The notes below the pieces were generated by a model. It made no database searches. It was given only the letters and a program-made list of their open reading frames with translations, and was not told the origin of the DNA. The translations under genes were made by a program, and so were the position numbers. Shown piece after piece: positions 25,654-35,838 of a stretch of DNA of 64,000 bases. Within the stretch, counting starts at the first letter, position 1. Every line of letters begins with the position of its first letter. The stretch comes from Nocardiopsis salina YIM 90010. Lineage in GTDB: Bacteria > Actinomycetota > Actinomycetes > Streptosporangiales > Streptosporangiaceae. The stretch spans positions 2,085 through 66,084 of the forward strand of contig NZ_ANBF01000044.1 in the NCBI RefSeq assembly GCF_000341025.1. The letters are read 5' to 3'.

Positions 25654-26072
25654 GTCTGCTCTTCCGGGGCGTCCGAGGTGGCCCCGTTGGGGCGGGTGGA
25701 ACTCTTGCGGGGGTCCGCGGGAACGCCGGCGCGGTGGTGGGCAGGGGTCTCGTCCAAGGCGTGCTCGGCCTGGAAGACCGCCTGCGCGACCAGCTCCCGC
25801 ACGTGCTCGTCCTGCAGCCGGTAATAGACGCGGGTGCCGTCCTGGCGGGTGGCGACCACGCGGCCCCAGCGCAGCTTGGCCAGGTGCTGGGAGACGGTGG
25901 TGGGCGACTTGCCCACAGCTTCGGCCAGATCGTTGACCGAGCGTTCCCCTTCACGCAGAGCCAGGACGATTCGGATCCGGGTGGCGTCCGAGAGCAGCCG
26001 GAACACCTCTACGGCCAGGTCGACGTAAGGACTGTCGAGCCCGAACCTGCAAACCTTATTATCTTCATTCAT
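25650..26072 (-). CDS. ArsR/SmtB family metal-responsive repressor
   Basis: A 140-aa winged-helix protein. VFRLLSDATRIRIVLALREG and the recognition helix region SPTTVSQHLAKLRWGRVV are typical. The alpha-5 metal-site positions read Asp-x-His then Gln and His at offsets 13 and 16 (DEHVRELVAQAVFQAEH), so three of the four usual D-H-H-H ligands are kept. An extra His pair follows (PAHHR), and Cys8 lies near the N-terminus. A C-terminal tail of about 25 residues is hydrophilic. It should repress its own operon and release DNA upon metal binding, allowing expression of the coupled P1B-4 ATPase. The ATG lies six bases after a -10 hexamer, so the mRNA is probably leaderless. Confidence 0.9.
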   Translation of the reverse strand: MNEDNKVCRFGLDSPYVDLAVEVFRLLSDATRIRIVLALREGERSVNDLAEAVGKSPTTVSQHLAKLRWGRVVATRQDGTRVYYRLQDEHVRELVAQAVFQAEHALDETPAHHRAGVPADPRKSSTRPNGATSDAPEEQT

Positions 26073-26106
26073 GCGAAGATTCTAAGCTATAACCCTGCAG
26101 TCGCAA
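26061..26106 (-). promoter_or_regulatory. Leaderless promoter and ArsR operator of metal operon
   Basis: On the minus strand, -35 TTGCGA (26106-26101) is 16 bases from -10 TAGAAT (26084-26079), and the ATG begins six bases later at 26072. The inverted repeat ATCTTC-N8-GAAGAT (26061-26080) straddles the start codon and overlaps the -10. That is where an ArsR repressor would bind. Confidence 0.7.
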
Positions 26107-26275
26107 CCCGATTGCTGATGCTGGTGCTGATGAGTGGACCTCGGTGAGTGCGCCGCTCGGGGCGGCTCCCGGGCTCTGGCTCCCACGGCTGCGTACGGCG
26201 CGGCGTGCGCGCACACCGGGAGATACCGGTGTGAGGCGGCGCTCACGGGCGGCCCTGGCACGGCCCCCGACACCC

Positions 26276-26281
26276 TAGGCT
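26276..26281 (+). promoter_or_regulatory. -10 hexamer of ettA, possibly leaderless
   Basis: TAGGCT ends six bases before the ATG at 26288. The intervening GGAGAC could also act as a ribosome binding site if transcription starts further upstream. Confidence 0.45.
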
Positions 26282-26287
26282 GGAGAC

Positions 26288-27952
<1,665 letters not shown>

Positions 27953-28011
27953 CACGGTCCGGTGGTCGTCCCGGGCGTGGAGTCCGGGACGGCTGCATCG
28001 GGCACAGCAAC

Positions 28012-28039
28012 GCCCGTTCCCGCCATGGCGGGAACGGGC
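28012..28039. terminator. Perfect 28-bp palindrome after ettA
   Basis: A fully self-complementary sequence from GCCCGTTCCC to GGGAACGGGC centred on CCATGG, 60 bp after the ettA stop. It forms a 12-13-bp hairpin. No T run. Confidence 0.65.
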
Positions 28040-28251
28040 CTCCGGCTGAGCGTTCGGGGGCCGGGCCGATGCGGCCGGGCCCCCGACGTGCGTGCGGGGA
28101 ACGTTCCGGCACCTCTGTGGTGAAGGGTCCGTACAGGCCACGTATGGACGGAGGCGCACGGCCCATGGGCGTGCCCTGGCGCGCGCAGAGGTGACCACCG
28201 CCGCGGCCTTGGCCCTCCTGTGCCGACAGGCCGTCGCATACGCTGGGGGCG

Positions 28252-28782
28252 ATGACTTCCGCGCGTGATGACCACCAGAGCCAGGGCGAGCAGCCGGTAA
28301 GCATGACGTTCTACGAGGCCGTGGGCGGGGAGGAGTTCTTCACCCGTCTGGTCGGACGCTTCTACGAGGGCGTGGCCCAGGACGACGAGCTCCGGGCCAT
28401 GTACCCGGAGGAGGACCTCGGGCCGGCCGAGGAGCGGCTGCGCCTGTTCCTCATCCAGTACTGGGGCGGGCCGCGCACCTACAACGAACAGCGCGGCCAC
28501 CCGCGTCTGCGCATGCGGCACTTCCCGTTCCGTATCGGTGCCTACGAGCGCGACCTGTGGCTCAAGCACATGCGCGCCGCCGTGGACTCGGTCGAGCTCC
28601 CCGAACCGCTGGAGCGCCAGCTGTGGGAGTACATGGTCATGGCCGCGCACAGCATGGTGAACGTGCCCGAGGAGACTATGGCCCCACAGGTGTCCGAACC
28701 GACCTCGGTGTCGGTCTCCGCCGAACCCGGCTCCGGCGACGACGATGACGGCGGCGAGACCGTCACGATCTCCCTGAAGTGA
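28252..28782 (+). CDS. Truncated haemoglobin, group II (GlbO-like)
   Basis: A 176-aa group II truncated globin. The core (about residues 15-130) begins [21 protein letters not shown] and contains [24 protein letters not shown]. The proximal F8 His is in [11 protein letters not shown] and the G8 Trp in ERDLWLKHM. Flanking tails at both ends (about 14 and 45 residues, the latter acidic) are not part of the fold. Group II globins of actinobacteria bind O2 very tightly and are linked to respiration or NO/peroxide chemistry. The ATG is seven bases after a TACGCT -10 candidate (28239-28244), suggesting leaderless expression; the first plausible core Met is 14 codons downstream. Confidence 0.9.
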   Translation: MTSARDDHQSQGEQPVSMTFYEAVGGEEFFTRLVGRFYEGVAQDDELRAMYPEEDLGPAEERLRLFLIQYWGGPRTYNEQRGHPRLRMRHFPFRIGAYERDLWLKHMRAAVDSVELPEPLERQLWEYMVMAAHSMVNVPEETMAPQVSEPTSVSVSAEPGSGDDDDGGETVTISLK

Positions 28783-28879
28783 CGCCCGGCCGGGCAGGGC
28801 CCGGGCGAGGTCGGCCGCGGGCGACCGGGCCCTGTTCGCTGTTGCTCGTGGGGCTGGATGTGCCTGTCCGGTTCTGGGT

Positions 28880-28941
28880 CGGGGATCTTGCTACCAGAGC
28901 CAATATCGGCGCTGAACCCTGCTCTGGTAGCAAGATCCCCG
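28880..28941. repeat. Perfect 21-bp inverted repeat
   Basis: The arms 28880-28900 and 28921-28941 are exact reverse complements (outer end CGGGGATC, inner end CAGAGC) around a 20-base spacer. They lie 98 bp after glbO, between convergent genes, and could be a bidirectional terminator or a small palindromic element. The arms are notably less GC-rich than their surroundings. Confidence 0.7.
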
Positions 28942-28974
28942 CCCGCGGGGGGCATGGTGGGCCCGGTCGAGCGG

Positions 28975-29022
28975 TCGTTGATCGCTCACGAGCACTGACC
29001 AGGCACAAAACCCCATCAACGA
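28975..29022. repeat. Second inverted repeat TCGTTGAT/ATCAACGA
   Basis: Eight-base arms at 28975-28982 and 29015-29022 enclose 32 bases, ending two bases before the thioesterase stop codon. Together with the 21-bp repeat it makes a compact block of nested symmetry. Confidence 0.5.
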
Positions 29023-29023
29023 T

Positions 29024-29458
29024 CTAGGTGTAGTCGGCGAGGAAGGCGCGCTCGGTGGCGTTGAGCCGCCGGGCGCTCTGCTGTTCCACGTCGAAACCGA
29101 CGAGCACGGTGCGGGCGCGCAGGTAGACCGTGTTCTCGTCGAGGACCTCGTAGGCCAGGGTGAAACTGGAGTTGCGCACCTCGGTGACCCACAGCTCGAC
29201 CCGGACCGGTTCGGTACGCGGGAGGAGCGGGGCGAGGTAGTCGGCCTCCTGGCGTGCGACGACCATTGCCCCGAAGATCTGCTCCGTGTGGCCCTGACCG
29301 AAGTGGAGGAACGAGATGCGGGCGTCCTCCAGGTAGGTGAGCATGCGCACGTTGTTGACGTGGAACTGCGGGTCGAGGTCGGCGTAGCGGACCTGCTGCA
29401 GGTGCACGTGGCGCTGCGGTGTCTCGCTCGCCGCCGACCCGGCCTCGGTCTGTGTCAC
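29024..29458 (-). CDS. Acyl-CoA thioesterase, hotdog fold (4HBT/YbgC-like)
   Basis: A 144-aa hotdog-fold thioesterase. The active-site block VRYADLDPQFHVNNVRMLTYLEDAR (in two parts: VRYADLD with the conserved Asp, and HVNNVRMLTYLEDAR) is typical of the 4-hydroxybenzoyl-CoA thioesterase group, which hydrolyses acyl-CoA or acyl-ACP thioesters. The GTG at 29458 was chosen because AGAGGA lies about nine bases upstream and family proteins start about here; the frame opens earlier at 29554. It converges on glbO. The acyl substrate is unknown. Confidence 0.85.
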   Translation of the reverse strand: MTQTEAGSAASETPQRHVHLQQVRYADLDPQFHVNNVRMLTYLEDARISFLHFGQGHTEQIFGAMVVARQEADYLAPLLPRTEPVRVELWVTEVRNSSFTLAYEVLDENTVYLRARTVLVGFDVEQQSARRLNATERAFLADYT

Positions 29459-29646
29459 GTCGGGGATCCTCTCGTGGGTGCTCTCCGGGGGGTGTCGGAC
29501 GGTTCCGATTGTCTCAACACCCCCTGGAGAGATTGTTACTCCCGAGTAGAGCAAAGCTGTGTTGTTCCTCTCGGGAACCCGCCTTGCAGGTCAGTTGCCT
29601 GCCAGGGTGGTGAGAGGGTCTGGCCCGGGCGCCATGGACCTACCGG

Positions 29647-31731
29647 TCAGACCGCCGCCTTCCCCGAGTGATGCGCGAGGAACGCCAGCTGTTCGGAGCT
29701 GAGCGCCACACGCCGGCTCACCGAACGAGCACTGTGCCCGACCTCGGACTCGCGCCGAAGCAGCACCGGGCTCTCCTCCGGCGCTGCAGACGTGGCCCAC
29801 TGCATCTGCGCGCACAGCTTGCGGGCGTGCAGCGGGTCCACGCGGGTGTCGTTGTCGAAGACTGTGAACAGCGTCGCCGGGTACCGGGTCCCCTCGCGCA
29901 CGTTGTGGTACGGCGAGTACCCCAGTAGCCAGCCCAGCTGCTCGGCGTCGTCGGCCGTGCCGTACTCCACGTTCCACAGCTGCCCCAGGCCGAAGTGCTC
30001 GTAACGCACCATGTCCAGCAGGGGCGCCGAGCACACGGCGGCGGCGAACAGGTCCGGGCGCTGTGTGACCATCGCACCGACCAGTAGTCCGCCGTTGCTG
30101 CCGCCCAGCACCGACAGTTGCCCGGGCGTGGTGACGCCGGTCGCGACCAGGTGCTCACCCGCAGCGATGCAGTCGTCGAAGACGTTCTGCTTGCGCTCGA
30201 GCATTCCGTCCCGGTGCCACTCCTCGCCCTCTTCCAGGCCGCCGCGCAGGTTCGCGACCACGTGCACACCGCCCGAACGCACCCAGGCCAGCGCCGTCGG
30301 GGAGAACGCCGGAGGCTGGGAGATCCGGAACCCGCCGTAGCCGTAGAGGATGGTCGGACGCGGACCCTCGCCCGTGTCGGCCGGCGCCACCACGAGCATG
30401 CGCACCGGGGTCCCGTCCTGCGACGTGTAGGTCACCTGCTCGACCGAGACCTCCGGGACCTCGATCTCGCCCGGAGCGTGCGCCCACGCCGTCACCTCGC
30501 CGGCCAGAGCGTCGTATCGGTACACCGACGACGGGTGGGTCGTGTCGGTGTAACCGAACCAGGCCTCGTGCCCGCCCTCCCGGCGCTCCACGATCCCGCT
30601 GATCGCGCCCAGCCCCGGCATTTCCAGTGCGCCCAGGAGTTCGCCGGTGGCCAGGTCGTGACGGGTGATCTCGCTGACCGCGTGGCGCGCCCAGGCCACC
30701 AGCAGCTCCGGACGGTCCAGCTCGGGGCCGTCGAGGATCGCGTAGTCCTCCATGACCGCCTCGGGGTCCTCCGGTACCAGCTCGTTCCAGTCACGGGGCG
30801 ACGCGGGGTCGGCCACACACAGGCGCCCGCGCGGGGCGTCGCGGTCGGTGAACAGGTACAGGCGCCCGTCCCGGCCCACGTGCGGGCTCAGTGCGGCGTC
30901 CACGCCCTCCTGCACGACCGCGAACGCCGGGGCGTGGGGTGGCGACACCTTCAGGTCGGCCAGGCGCACCTCGGTGGCGGCGGAGGTGCCGCGCGAGGTG
31001 GTGACCGTCAGCCAGCGCCCGTCCCGGCTGAGGGAGGGCATGTGGAAGTCGGTCATGTCCCGGCCCGTGCCGAAGACCAGATCGTCCTCCTCGGCCGGGG
31101 TGCCCAGACGGTGCAGGTACACGCGCCGGTGGTAGTGCTCCTCGCCGTCGGGGACCTCCTCGGAGGGCAGCCGGCGCACGTAGTAGAACGCCGAGGAGTC
31201 GGGGAGCCAGGCGACGGGGGAGTAGCGGCCGCGGTCGATGGGGCCGTCCACGAGTTCGCCGGTGTCGATGTCGACGACCCGGAGCACGGACTCCTCGTCC
31301 CCGCCCTCGGAGAGTTGGTGGGCCAACAGGCGCCCGCCCGGGTCGACCTTCCAGGCGTCGAGCGTGGTCAGGCCCTCGGGGTCGAGCGCGCCGGGGTCGA
31401 CGAGCACCCGCTCCTGCCCGTCCTCGCACATGATCAGTACAGCGTGTTCCTGATCGGGGTCGCGCCGCAGGTAGAAGGACCGGTCGCCGACGTGGACGGG
31501 GGCGCCCACTCCGCCCGACCCCATGAGGGCGCGCAGGTGGAGGGCGAACCGGTCCCGGCTGCTGTACTCGGCGCTCGCGCGCTCGTAGAGGGAGTCCTGC
31601 GCTTCGGCCCACCCCTTGGTCGCGGAGGAGTCGGCCTCCTCCAACCACCGGTAGGGGTCGGAGACGATGTGGCCGTGCAGGTTCTCGGTGAGGTCCAGCC
31701 GTTGGGCGGAGGGGTAGCGGAGTTCGTGCAT
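29647..31731 (-). CDS. Prolyl oligopeptidase family serine peptidase (S9A)
   Basis: A 694-aa peptidase. An N-terminal segment (LTENLHGHIVSDPYRWLEE) and a seven-bladed propeller (about 70-420) precede the alpha/beta hydrolase domain. The hydrolase domain carries the nucleophile in VLGGSNGGLLVG (Ser near residue 545), Asp in VFDNDTRVDP (about 640) and His in EVGHSARS (about 670). It cleaves after proline in short peptides. There is no signal peptide, so it is probably cytoplasmic. Overall length fits the S9A family. It is monocistronic by spacing, with an AT-richer upstream region shared with the divergent HNH gene. Confidence 0.93.
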   Translation of the reverse strand: MHELRYPSAQRLDLTENLHGHIVSDPYRWLEEADSSATKGWAEAQDSLYERASAEYSSRDRFALHLRALMGSGGVGAPVHVGDRSFYLRRDPDQEHAVLIMCEDGQERVLVDPGALDPEGLTTLDAWKVDPGGRLLAHQLSEGGDEESVLRVVDIDTGELVDGPIDRGRYSPVAWLPDSSAFYYVRRLPSEEVPDGEEHYHRRVYLHRLGTPAEEDDLVFGTGRDMTDFHMPSLSRDGRWLTVTTSRGTSAATEVRLADLKVSPPHAPAFAVVQEGVDAALSPHVGRDGRLYLFTDRDAPRGRLCVADPASPRDWNELVPEDPEAVMEDYAILDGPELDRPELLVAWARHAVSEITRHDLATGELLGALEMPGLGAISGIVERREGGHEAWFGYTDTTHPSSVYRYDALAGEVTAWAHAPGEIEVPEVSVEQVTYTSQDGTPVRMLVVAPADTGEGPRPTILYGYGGFRISQPPAFSPTALAWVRSGGVHVVANLRGGLEEGEEWHRDGMLERKQNVFDDCIAAGEHLVATGVTTPGQLSVLGGSNGGLLVGAMVTQRPDLFAAAVCSAPLLDMVRYEHFGLGQLWNVEYGTADDAEQLGWLLGYSPYHNVREGTRYPATLFTVFDNDTRVDPLHARKLCAQMQWATSAAPEESPVLLRRESEVGHSARSVSRRVALSSEQLAFLAHHSGKAAV

Positions 31732-32035
31732 GCTCGAAGCCTATCCAGTCCTCGGAACCGAACAGGAAAGGGTTTTGAGCGACACGGAATGGCCGGTGAA
31801 TGCGGAGAACACACGGTTTCTGCATGGTCCGGCGTAAATTGGGGTGGCGCCGGGACGGTCCCAACAAGCAGACTGAATGCGGGACGCAACTCGGCGGGAA
31901 CCACCGGGAGGTCCGTGTGGCAAGGCGAACGGAACCACCGATCCTCGGGTCGGTGCACAAGGAGGTCTCCTGGCTGGCCGATCGGCTGGCCGGGGATGAG
32001 ACACGGCCGTCGCGTCCGGCGGCCGGGGTGGGACG
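31732..32035. other. 304-bp divergent intergenic region
   Basis: It lies between the peptidase gene (-) and the HNH gene (+). It is less GC-rich than the genes, particularly 31745-31850, and should hold both promoters. I could not assign specific -35/-10 pairs or operators with confidence. No coding frame here looks real. Confidence 0.4.
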
Positions 32036-32587
32036 ATGAGTGCCCGGCACGGCGGGGCGGACGCCTCTGCACCCGCCAGAAGGCATGTGCTCCTGCTCAA
32101 TGCCAGCTTCGAACCGCTCACGACATTGCCGCTGCGCAGGGCGGTCCTTCTCGTTCTACGCGAGAAGGCCGAGGTCGTGCACAGGGACGAGGCGGGGGCG
32201 CTGCTCCATTCGGCGACCAGGGCCTACGAAGTACCCTCGGTGATCCGATTGCGGCGGTACATCAACGTCCCCCACGGGCGGCGGGTACCGCTGACACGGG
32301 TGGCGCTCATGCGGCGGGACCGGCACGCGTGCGGTTACTGCGGAAAGCGTGCGGAGACCATCGACCACGTCATTCCACGCAGCCGCGGAGGCGCGCATGT
32401 GTGGGAGAACGTGGTGGCTGCGTGCAAGCCCTGCAATCACCGAAAGGCCGACAAGTTCCTGGACGAGATCGGCTGGCAACTCAACGTCACCCCGAAGGTG
32501 CCCAAGGGTCCGCACTGGCGGTTGATCAACGGCGACGTGCACGGTGATCCCCAGTGGGAGCCCTACACAGGGCACCTGGCAGCCTGA
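32036..32587 (+). CDS. HNH endonuclease family protein
   Basis: A 183-aa protein with a C-terminal HNH nuclease module (about residues 95-145): CGYCG, then TIDHVIPRSRGG with the catalytic His, WENVVAAC, then CNHRKAD. The two CxxC pairs should bind zinc. The N-terminal half (RHVLLLNASFEPLTTLPLRRA) is typical of the widespread actinobacterial single-copy HNH proteins, probably housekeeping or DNA repair rather than restriction. No methyltransferase or toxin partner is adjacent. The ATG has GGGGTGGGA upstream. Confidence 0.9.
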   Translation: MSARHGGADASAPARRHVLLLNASFEPLTTLPLRRAVLLVLREKAEVVHRDEAGALLHSATRAYEVPSVIRLRRYINVPHGRRVPLTRVALMRRDRHACGYCGKRAETIDHVIPRSRGGAHVWENVVAACKPCNHRKADKFLDEIGWQLNVTPKVPKGPHWRLINGDVHGDPQWEPYTGHLAA

Positions 32588-32730
32588 GCTTCAGGGGCCG
32601 GCCCGTCCTGCGTCCCGGCCGGCCCGAGTACGCACCCCCGCCGGGCCCGTCCCGAGCCGGCCCGGCGGGGGCCTCTCACACCGGGCCCCGGCCCCGAGGC
32701 CTCCTGAGGGCACCCTGGCCCCGTCACCGA

Positions 32731-34593
32731 CTACTTCTCGATCTGGCTCACGTCCCGCGCCGCACCGGTGTGGGCCGAGGTGGCCATCGCGGCGTAGGCG
32801 CGCAGAGCAGCCGTCACCGGGCGCTCGCGGTCGACCGGGCGGAACCGGCCCAGCTCCTTGAGCAGCCGCTCGCGCCGGGTGTCGAGTTCGTCCTCGGGCA
32901 CCTCCAGCACGATCCCCCTGTTCGGGATGTCGATGCTGACCGTGTCGCCGTCCTCCACGAGCGCGATATCGCCGCCCGCGGCCGCCTCGGGGGAGGCGTG
33001 CCCGATGGAGAGCCCGGAGGTCCCGCCGGAGAAACGGCCGTCGGTGATGAGCGCGCACGCCTTGCCCAGGCCGCGGCCCTTGAGGAAACTCGTCGGGTAC
33101 AGCATCTCCTGCATGCCCGGACCCCCCTTGGGGCCCTCGTAGCGGATCACCACGACGTCACCTGGCTCGATCTCCTTGCGCAGGATCCCGTCGACGGCGT
33201 CCTCCTGCGACTCGAAGACCTTCGCGGGCCCGGAGAAGGTCCACAGCTCCTCCTCCACACCGGCGGTCTTGACGATCGCGCCCTGCGGGGCGAGGTTGCC
33301 GAACAGCACAGCGAGCCCGCCGTCCTTGGTATAGGCGTGCTCGTAGGAGCGGATGCAGCCCTGCTCCCGGTCGGTGTCCAGGCTGTCCCACCGGGTGCTC
33401 TGGGAGTAGGCCTTGGTGGTGCGCCTGCCGCCCGGCGCGGCGTGGAACAGCTCGACCGCCTCGGGAAGCGGGGACTCGGCGGCGATGTCCCACTCCTCGA
33501 TGAACTCGCCGATGGTCTTGCCGTGCACCGTCGGCAAGCTGGTGTCGAGCAGGCCACCGCGGGCCAGTTCGCCGAGGATCCCGGGGATGCCGCCGGCCCG
33601 GTGCACGTCCTCGATGTGGTACTTCTCCGTGTTCGGCGCGACCTTGCACAGGCACGGGACCTTGCGCGAGACCTCGTCGATCTGCGGAAGCCCGTAGTCG
33701 ACGCCGGCCTCGGTGGCGGTGGCGAGCAGGTGCAGGATCGTGTTGGTCGAGCCGCCCATGGCCACGTCGAGCGCCATGGCGTTCTCGAAGGCCGCCGGGG
33801 TGGCGATCGACAGCGGCAGGACCGAGTCGTCGTCGTCCTGGTAGTAGCGGCGCGCGGCCTCCACGACGCGGTGTCCGGCCTGCTCGTACAGAGCGCGGCG
33901 GGCGGTGTGCGTGGCGAGCACGGTGCCGTTGCCCGGCAGCGCAAGACCCATCGCCTCGGTCAGGCAGTTCATGGAGTTGGCGGTGAACATGCCCGAGCAG
34001 GAACCACAGGTCGGGCACGCGTTCTCCTCCATCTCGTCGAGCTCCTCCTGGGAGACGCTCTCGTCGGCGGAGGCGATCATCGGATTGATGAGGTCGAGCT
34101 TCTTGACCTTGGTCGCGGTGCCGTCGACGACGGTGACCTTGCCGGCCTCCATGGGCCCACCGGAGACGAAGACGGTGGGGACGTTGAGGCGCATGGCGGC
34201 CAGCAGCATCCCGGGGGTGATCTTGTCGCAGTTGGAGACGCACACCAGGGCGTCGGCGCAGTGCGCATTGACCATGTATTCGAGGGAGTCTGCGATGAGC
34301 TCGCGGCTGGGCAGGGAGTAGAGCATGCCGCCGTGGCCCATGGCGATGCCGTCGTCCACGGCGATGGAGTTGAACTCGCGGGGCACGCCCCCTGCTTCGC
34401 GGATCGCGTTCGCCACCACCTCGGCGACCTCGCGCAGGTGCACGTGTCCGGGAACGAACTCGGTGAAGCTGTTGGCCACGGCCACGATGGGCTTGCCGAA
34501 GTCCTCGCGCTCCACACCGGTGGCGCGCATGAGGGCACGCGCGCCGGCCATGTTCCTGCCGTGGGTGACGGTGCGTGAGCGTAGGGCTGGCAT
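32731..34593 (-). CDS. ilvD: Dihydroxy-acid dehydratase
   Basis: A 620-aa Fe-S enzyme converting 2,3-dihydroxy-isovalerate and 2,3-dihydroxy-3-methylvalerate to the keto acids of valine and isoleucine. It begins [20 protein letters not shown] like family members. It has cluster cysteines in [10 protein letters not shown] and [10 protein letters not shown], and [12 protein letters not shown] and [13 protein letters not shown] further on. Length matches the E. coli-type enzyme. The ATG at 34593 was preferred over one at 34608 because GGGAG lies eight bases before it and because of the family start. A 7-bp inverted repeat upstream (34660-34697) may be an operator. No other ilv genes are in the window. 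Confidence 0.96.
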   Translation of the reverse strand: MPALRSRTVTHGRNMAGARALMRATGVEREDFGKPIVAVANSFTEFVPGHVHLREVAEVVANAIREAGGVPREFNSIAVDDGIAMGHGGMLYSLPSRELIADSLEYMVNAHCADALVCVSNCDKITPGMLLAAMRLNVPTVFVSGGPMEAGKVTVVDGTATKVKKLDLINPMIASADESVSQEELDEMEENACPTCGSCSGMFTANSMNCLTEAMGLALPGNGTVLATHTARRALYEQAGHRVVEAARRYYQDDDDSVLPLSIATPAAFENAMALDVAMGGSTNTILHLLATATEAGVDYGLPQIDEVSRKVPCLCKVAPNTEKYHIEDVHRAGGIPGILGELARGGLLDTSLPTVHGKTIGEFIEEWDIAAESPLPEAVELFHAAPGGRRTTKAYSQSTRWDSLDTDREQGCIRSYEHAYTKDGGLAVLFGNLAPQGAIVKTAGVEEELWTFSGPAKVFESQEDAVDGILRKEIEPGDVVVIRYEGPKGGPGMQEMLYPTSFLKGRGLGKACALITDGRFSGGTSGLSIGHASPEAAAGGDIALVEDGDTVSIDIPNRGIVLEVPEDELDTRRERLLKELGRFRPVDRERPVTAALRAYAAMATSAHTGAARDVSQIEK

Positions 34594-34659
34594 CGGGGAG
34601 ACTCCCATCGTTACGGGGTGTGCGTGTATCGATGGTAATCCCCCGTGAGGGGCGCTTCG

Positions 34660-34697
34660 GTCTCATGAATGAAGACGGATTGTCCGAATAATGAGAC
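34660..34697. promoter_or_regulatory. Inverted repeat upstream of ilvD
   Basis: GTCTCAT (34660-34666) and ATGAGAC (34691-34697) are perfect arms around 24 bases, with an inner CGGA-TTG-TCCG dyad. It lies in an AT-rich patch 67 bp before the ilvD start, the likely promoter zone. The regulator is unknown; an IclR-type branched-chain amino acid regulator is one candidate. Confidence 0.4.
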
Positions 34698-34774
34698 GCT
34701 GTGTCGTGTTGGGTCGAGGGCGACCCGGGTGGCACAGCCGCGCACGAGCCGCTCCCCGTTCACAGCCCCGGACA

Positions 34775-34851
34775 TACTGAGGGCCCGGGTGCCACCGCGT
34801 CGTGGCCGGTCCCGGGCCCGTGTCCTGCGTGCTCTCGAGCGGCCCTCAGTA
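34775..34851. terminator. Nested inverted repeats around NERD gene 3' end
   Basis: An 11-bp perfect pair TACTGAGGGCC (34775-34785) and GGCCCTCAGTA (34841-34851) encloses another 9-bp pair GGGCCCGGG (34781-34789) and CCCGGGCCC (34811-34819). The stop codon of the NERD gene (34846-34848) lies within one outer arm. The inner and outer hairpins are mutually exclusive. Confidence 0.55.
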
Positions 34852-35670
34852 ACGGGGCGGCAGGGCCTTCTGTGCGGCCTGATAGATCTCCTCGATCTCA
34901 GTCTCGGTCAAGCGGTCGCGTCCGGTGCGAAGCCACTTGCGAACCTTGGTCCCCTGGATGATGTCCACCCCGCGCAGCCGGTGGCTGTCCCAGGGCATGC
35001 CGGGGCCGTAGATGGCGAGCGAGGCCCGGACCTTGATGTCGCGGCCGAGCTCGGCGCTGACGAGCTCCTCGGCGCGCTTGGCCTCCTCCAGGGCCTCGTC
35101 GATGCGCTCGTTCTTGGAGAACCGGCCGTGGTAGAGCTTCTCCAGCTTGTTACGCAGGGGCAGGCGCTTGTCCCACGCCTCGGAGTCGATGGAGAAGGCG
35201 CCGCGCCGCCCCACGATGAAGTGGTCGATCTGCCCGTTGCCGCCAGGGACGGCACGAGCGTGCAGTACCCGGTATCCGAGCTGCTTCATGACTTTGAGCT
35301 GGACCTCGGTGCGCCGCTGTGCAGCGGAGGGCTTGCGCCAGTGGGGGATCTCCGACTCGCGCCGGGAGCTGTAGATGGTCCAGGCGATCATGACGATGAT
35401 GCCCAGTGTCGCGCTGACTGCCCATTCCGAGGTGAGCAGGCCGAATACAGCGATGATGCCCGCGGCCGCGCCGGTACGCACGCCCCATTTGCGGGCGGAC
35501 TGACTCGATTTGAGCGCGCCGTACACCGATGCGCCCGAATCGTCCTGGTTCTTACGTTGGTTGGGGAAAAAGAGGGTCTCGGGGTTGTCCGTCTTCCGGT
35601 TCTCCGATGCCTCTTCGGGGCCGTTCACTCGCGTTGCCGTTTCCACGTCGGACAGGTTAGTTCCATCCAT
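34846..35670 (-). CDS. NERD (nuclease-related domain) membrane protein
   Basis: A 274-aa protein. A hydrophilic N-terminus (about 60 residues) precedes two closely spaced transmembrane helices (about 65-100; TGAAAGIIAVFGLLTS and LGIIVMIAWTIYSS). A NERD domain follows (about 115-225), with YRVLHARAVPGGNGQIDHFIVG and GRRGAFSIDSEAWDKR; the Asp and the Ser-Asp-Glu region resemble restriction-endonuclease-fold acidic residues. NERD proteins are predicted DNA-processing enzymes of unclear role. Its third codon positions are less GC-rich than those of neighbours, a mild sign of different history. The upstream 170 bp are AT-richer and shared with the divergent amidase gene. Confidence 0.82.
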   Translation of the reverse strand: MDGTNLSDVETATRVNGPEEASENRKTDNPETLFFPNQRKNQDDSGASVYGALKSSQSARKWGVRTGAAAGIIAVFGLLTSEWAVSATLGIIVMIAWTIYSSRRESEIPHWRKPSAAQRRTEVQLKVMKQLGYRVLHARAVPGGNGQIDHFIVGRRGAFSIDSEAWDKRLPLRNKLEKLYHGRFSKNERIDEALEEAKRAEELVSAELGRDIKVRASLAIYGPGMPWDSHRLRGVDIIQGTKVRKWLRTGRDRLTETEIEEIYQAAQKALPPRY

Positions 35671-35824
35671 ATCCGAGTCCTAGTGCCTGACATCTCACAC
35701 AGTTGTTTCCTCGCTCTTCTGTGTGCACGCGTGTGCGTGCGAGGAAACGGGGCATGATCGTTTCTTCGTCGGTCTCTCTGGAGAAGCGGCCGCCAACTCC
35801 AGTGGTGCCCCCTCTGGTGCCCGC

Positions 35825-35830
35825 TAACCT
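35825..35830 (+). promoter_or_regulatory. -10 hexamer of amidase gene
   Basis: TAACCT ends eight bases before the ATG at 35839, with no separate ribosome binding site except GAGG inside the gap; short or leaderless 5' end likely. Confidence 0.4.
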
Positions 35831-35838
35831 GAGGCACC

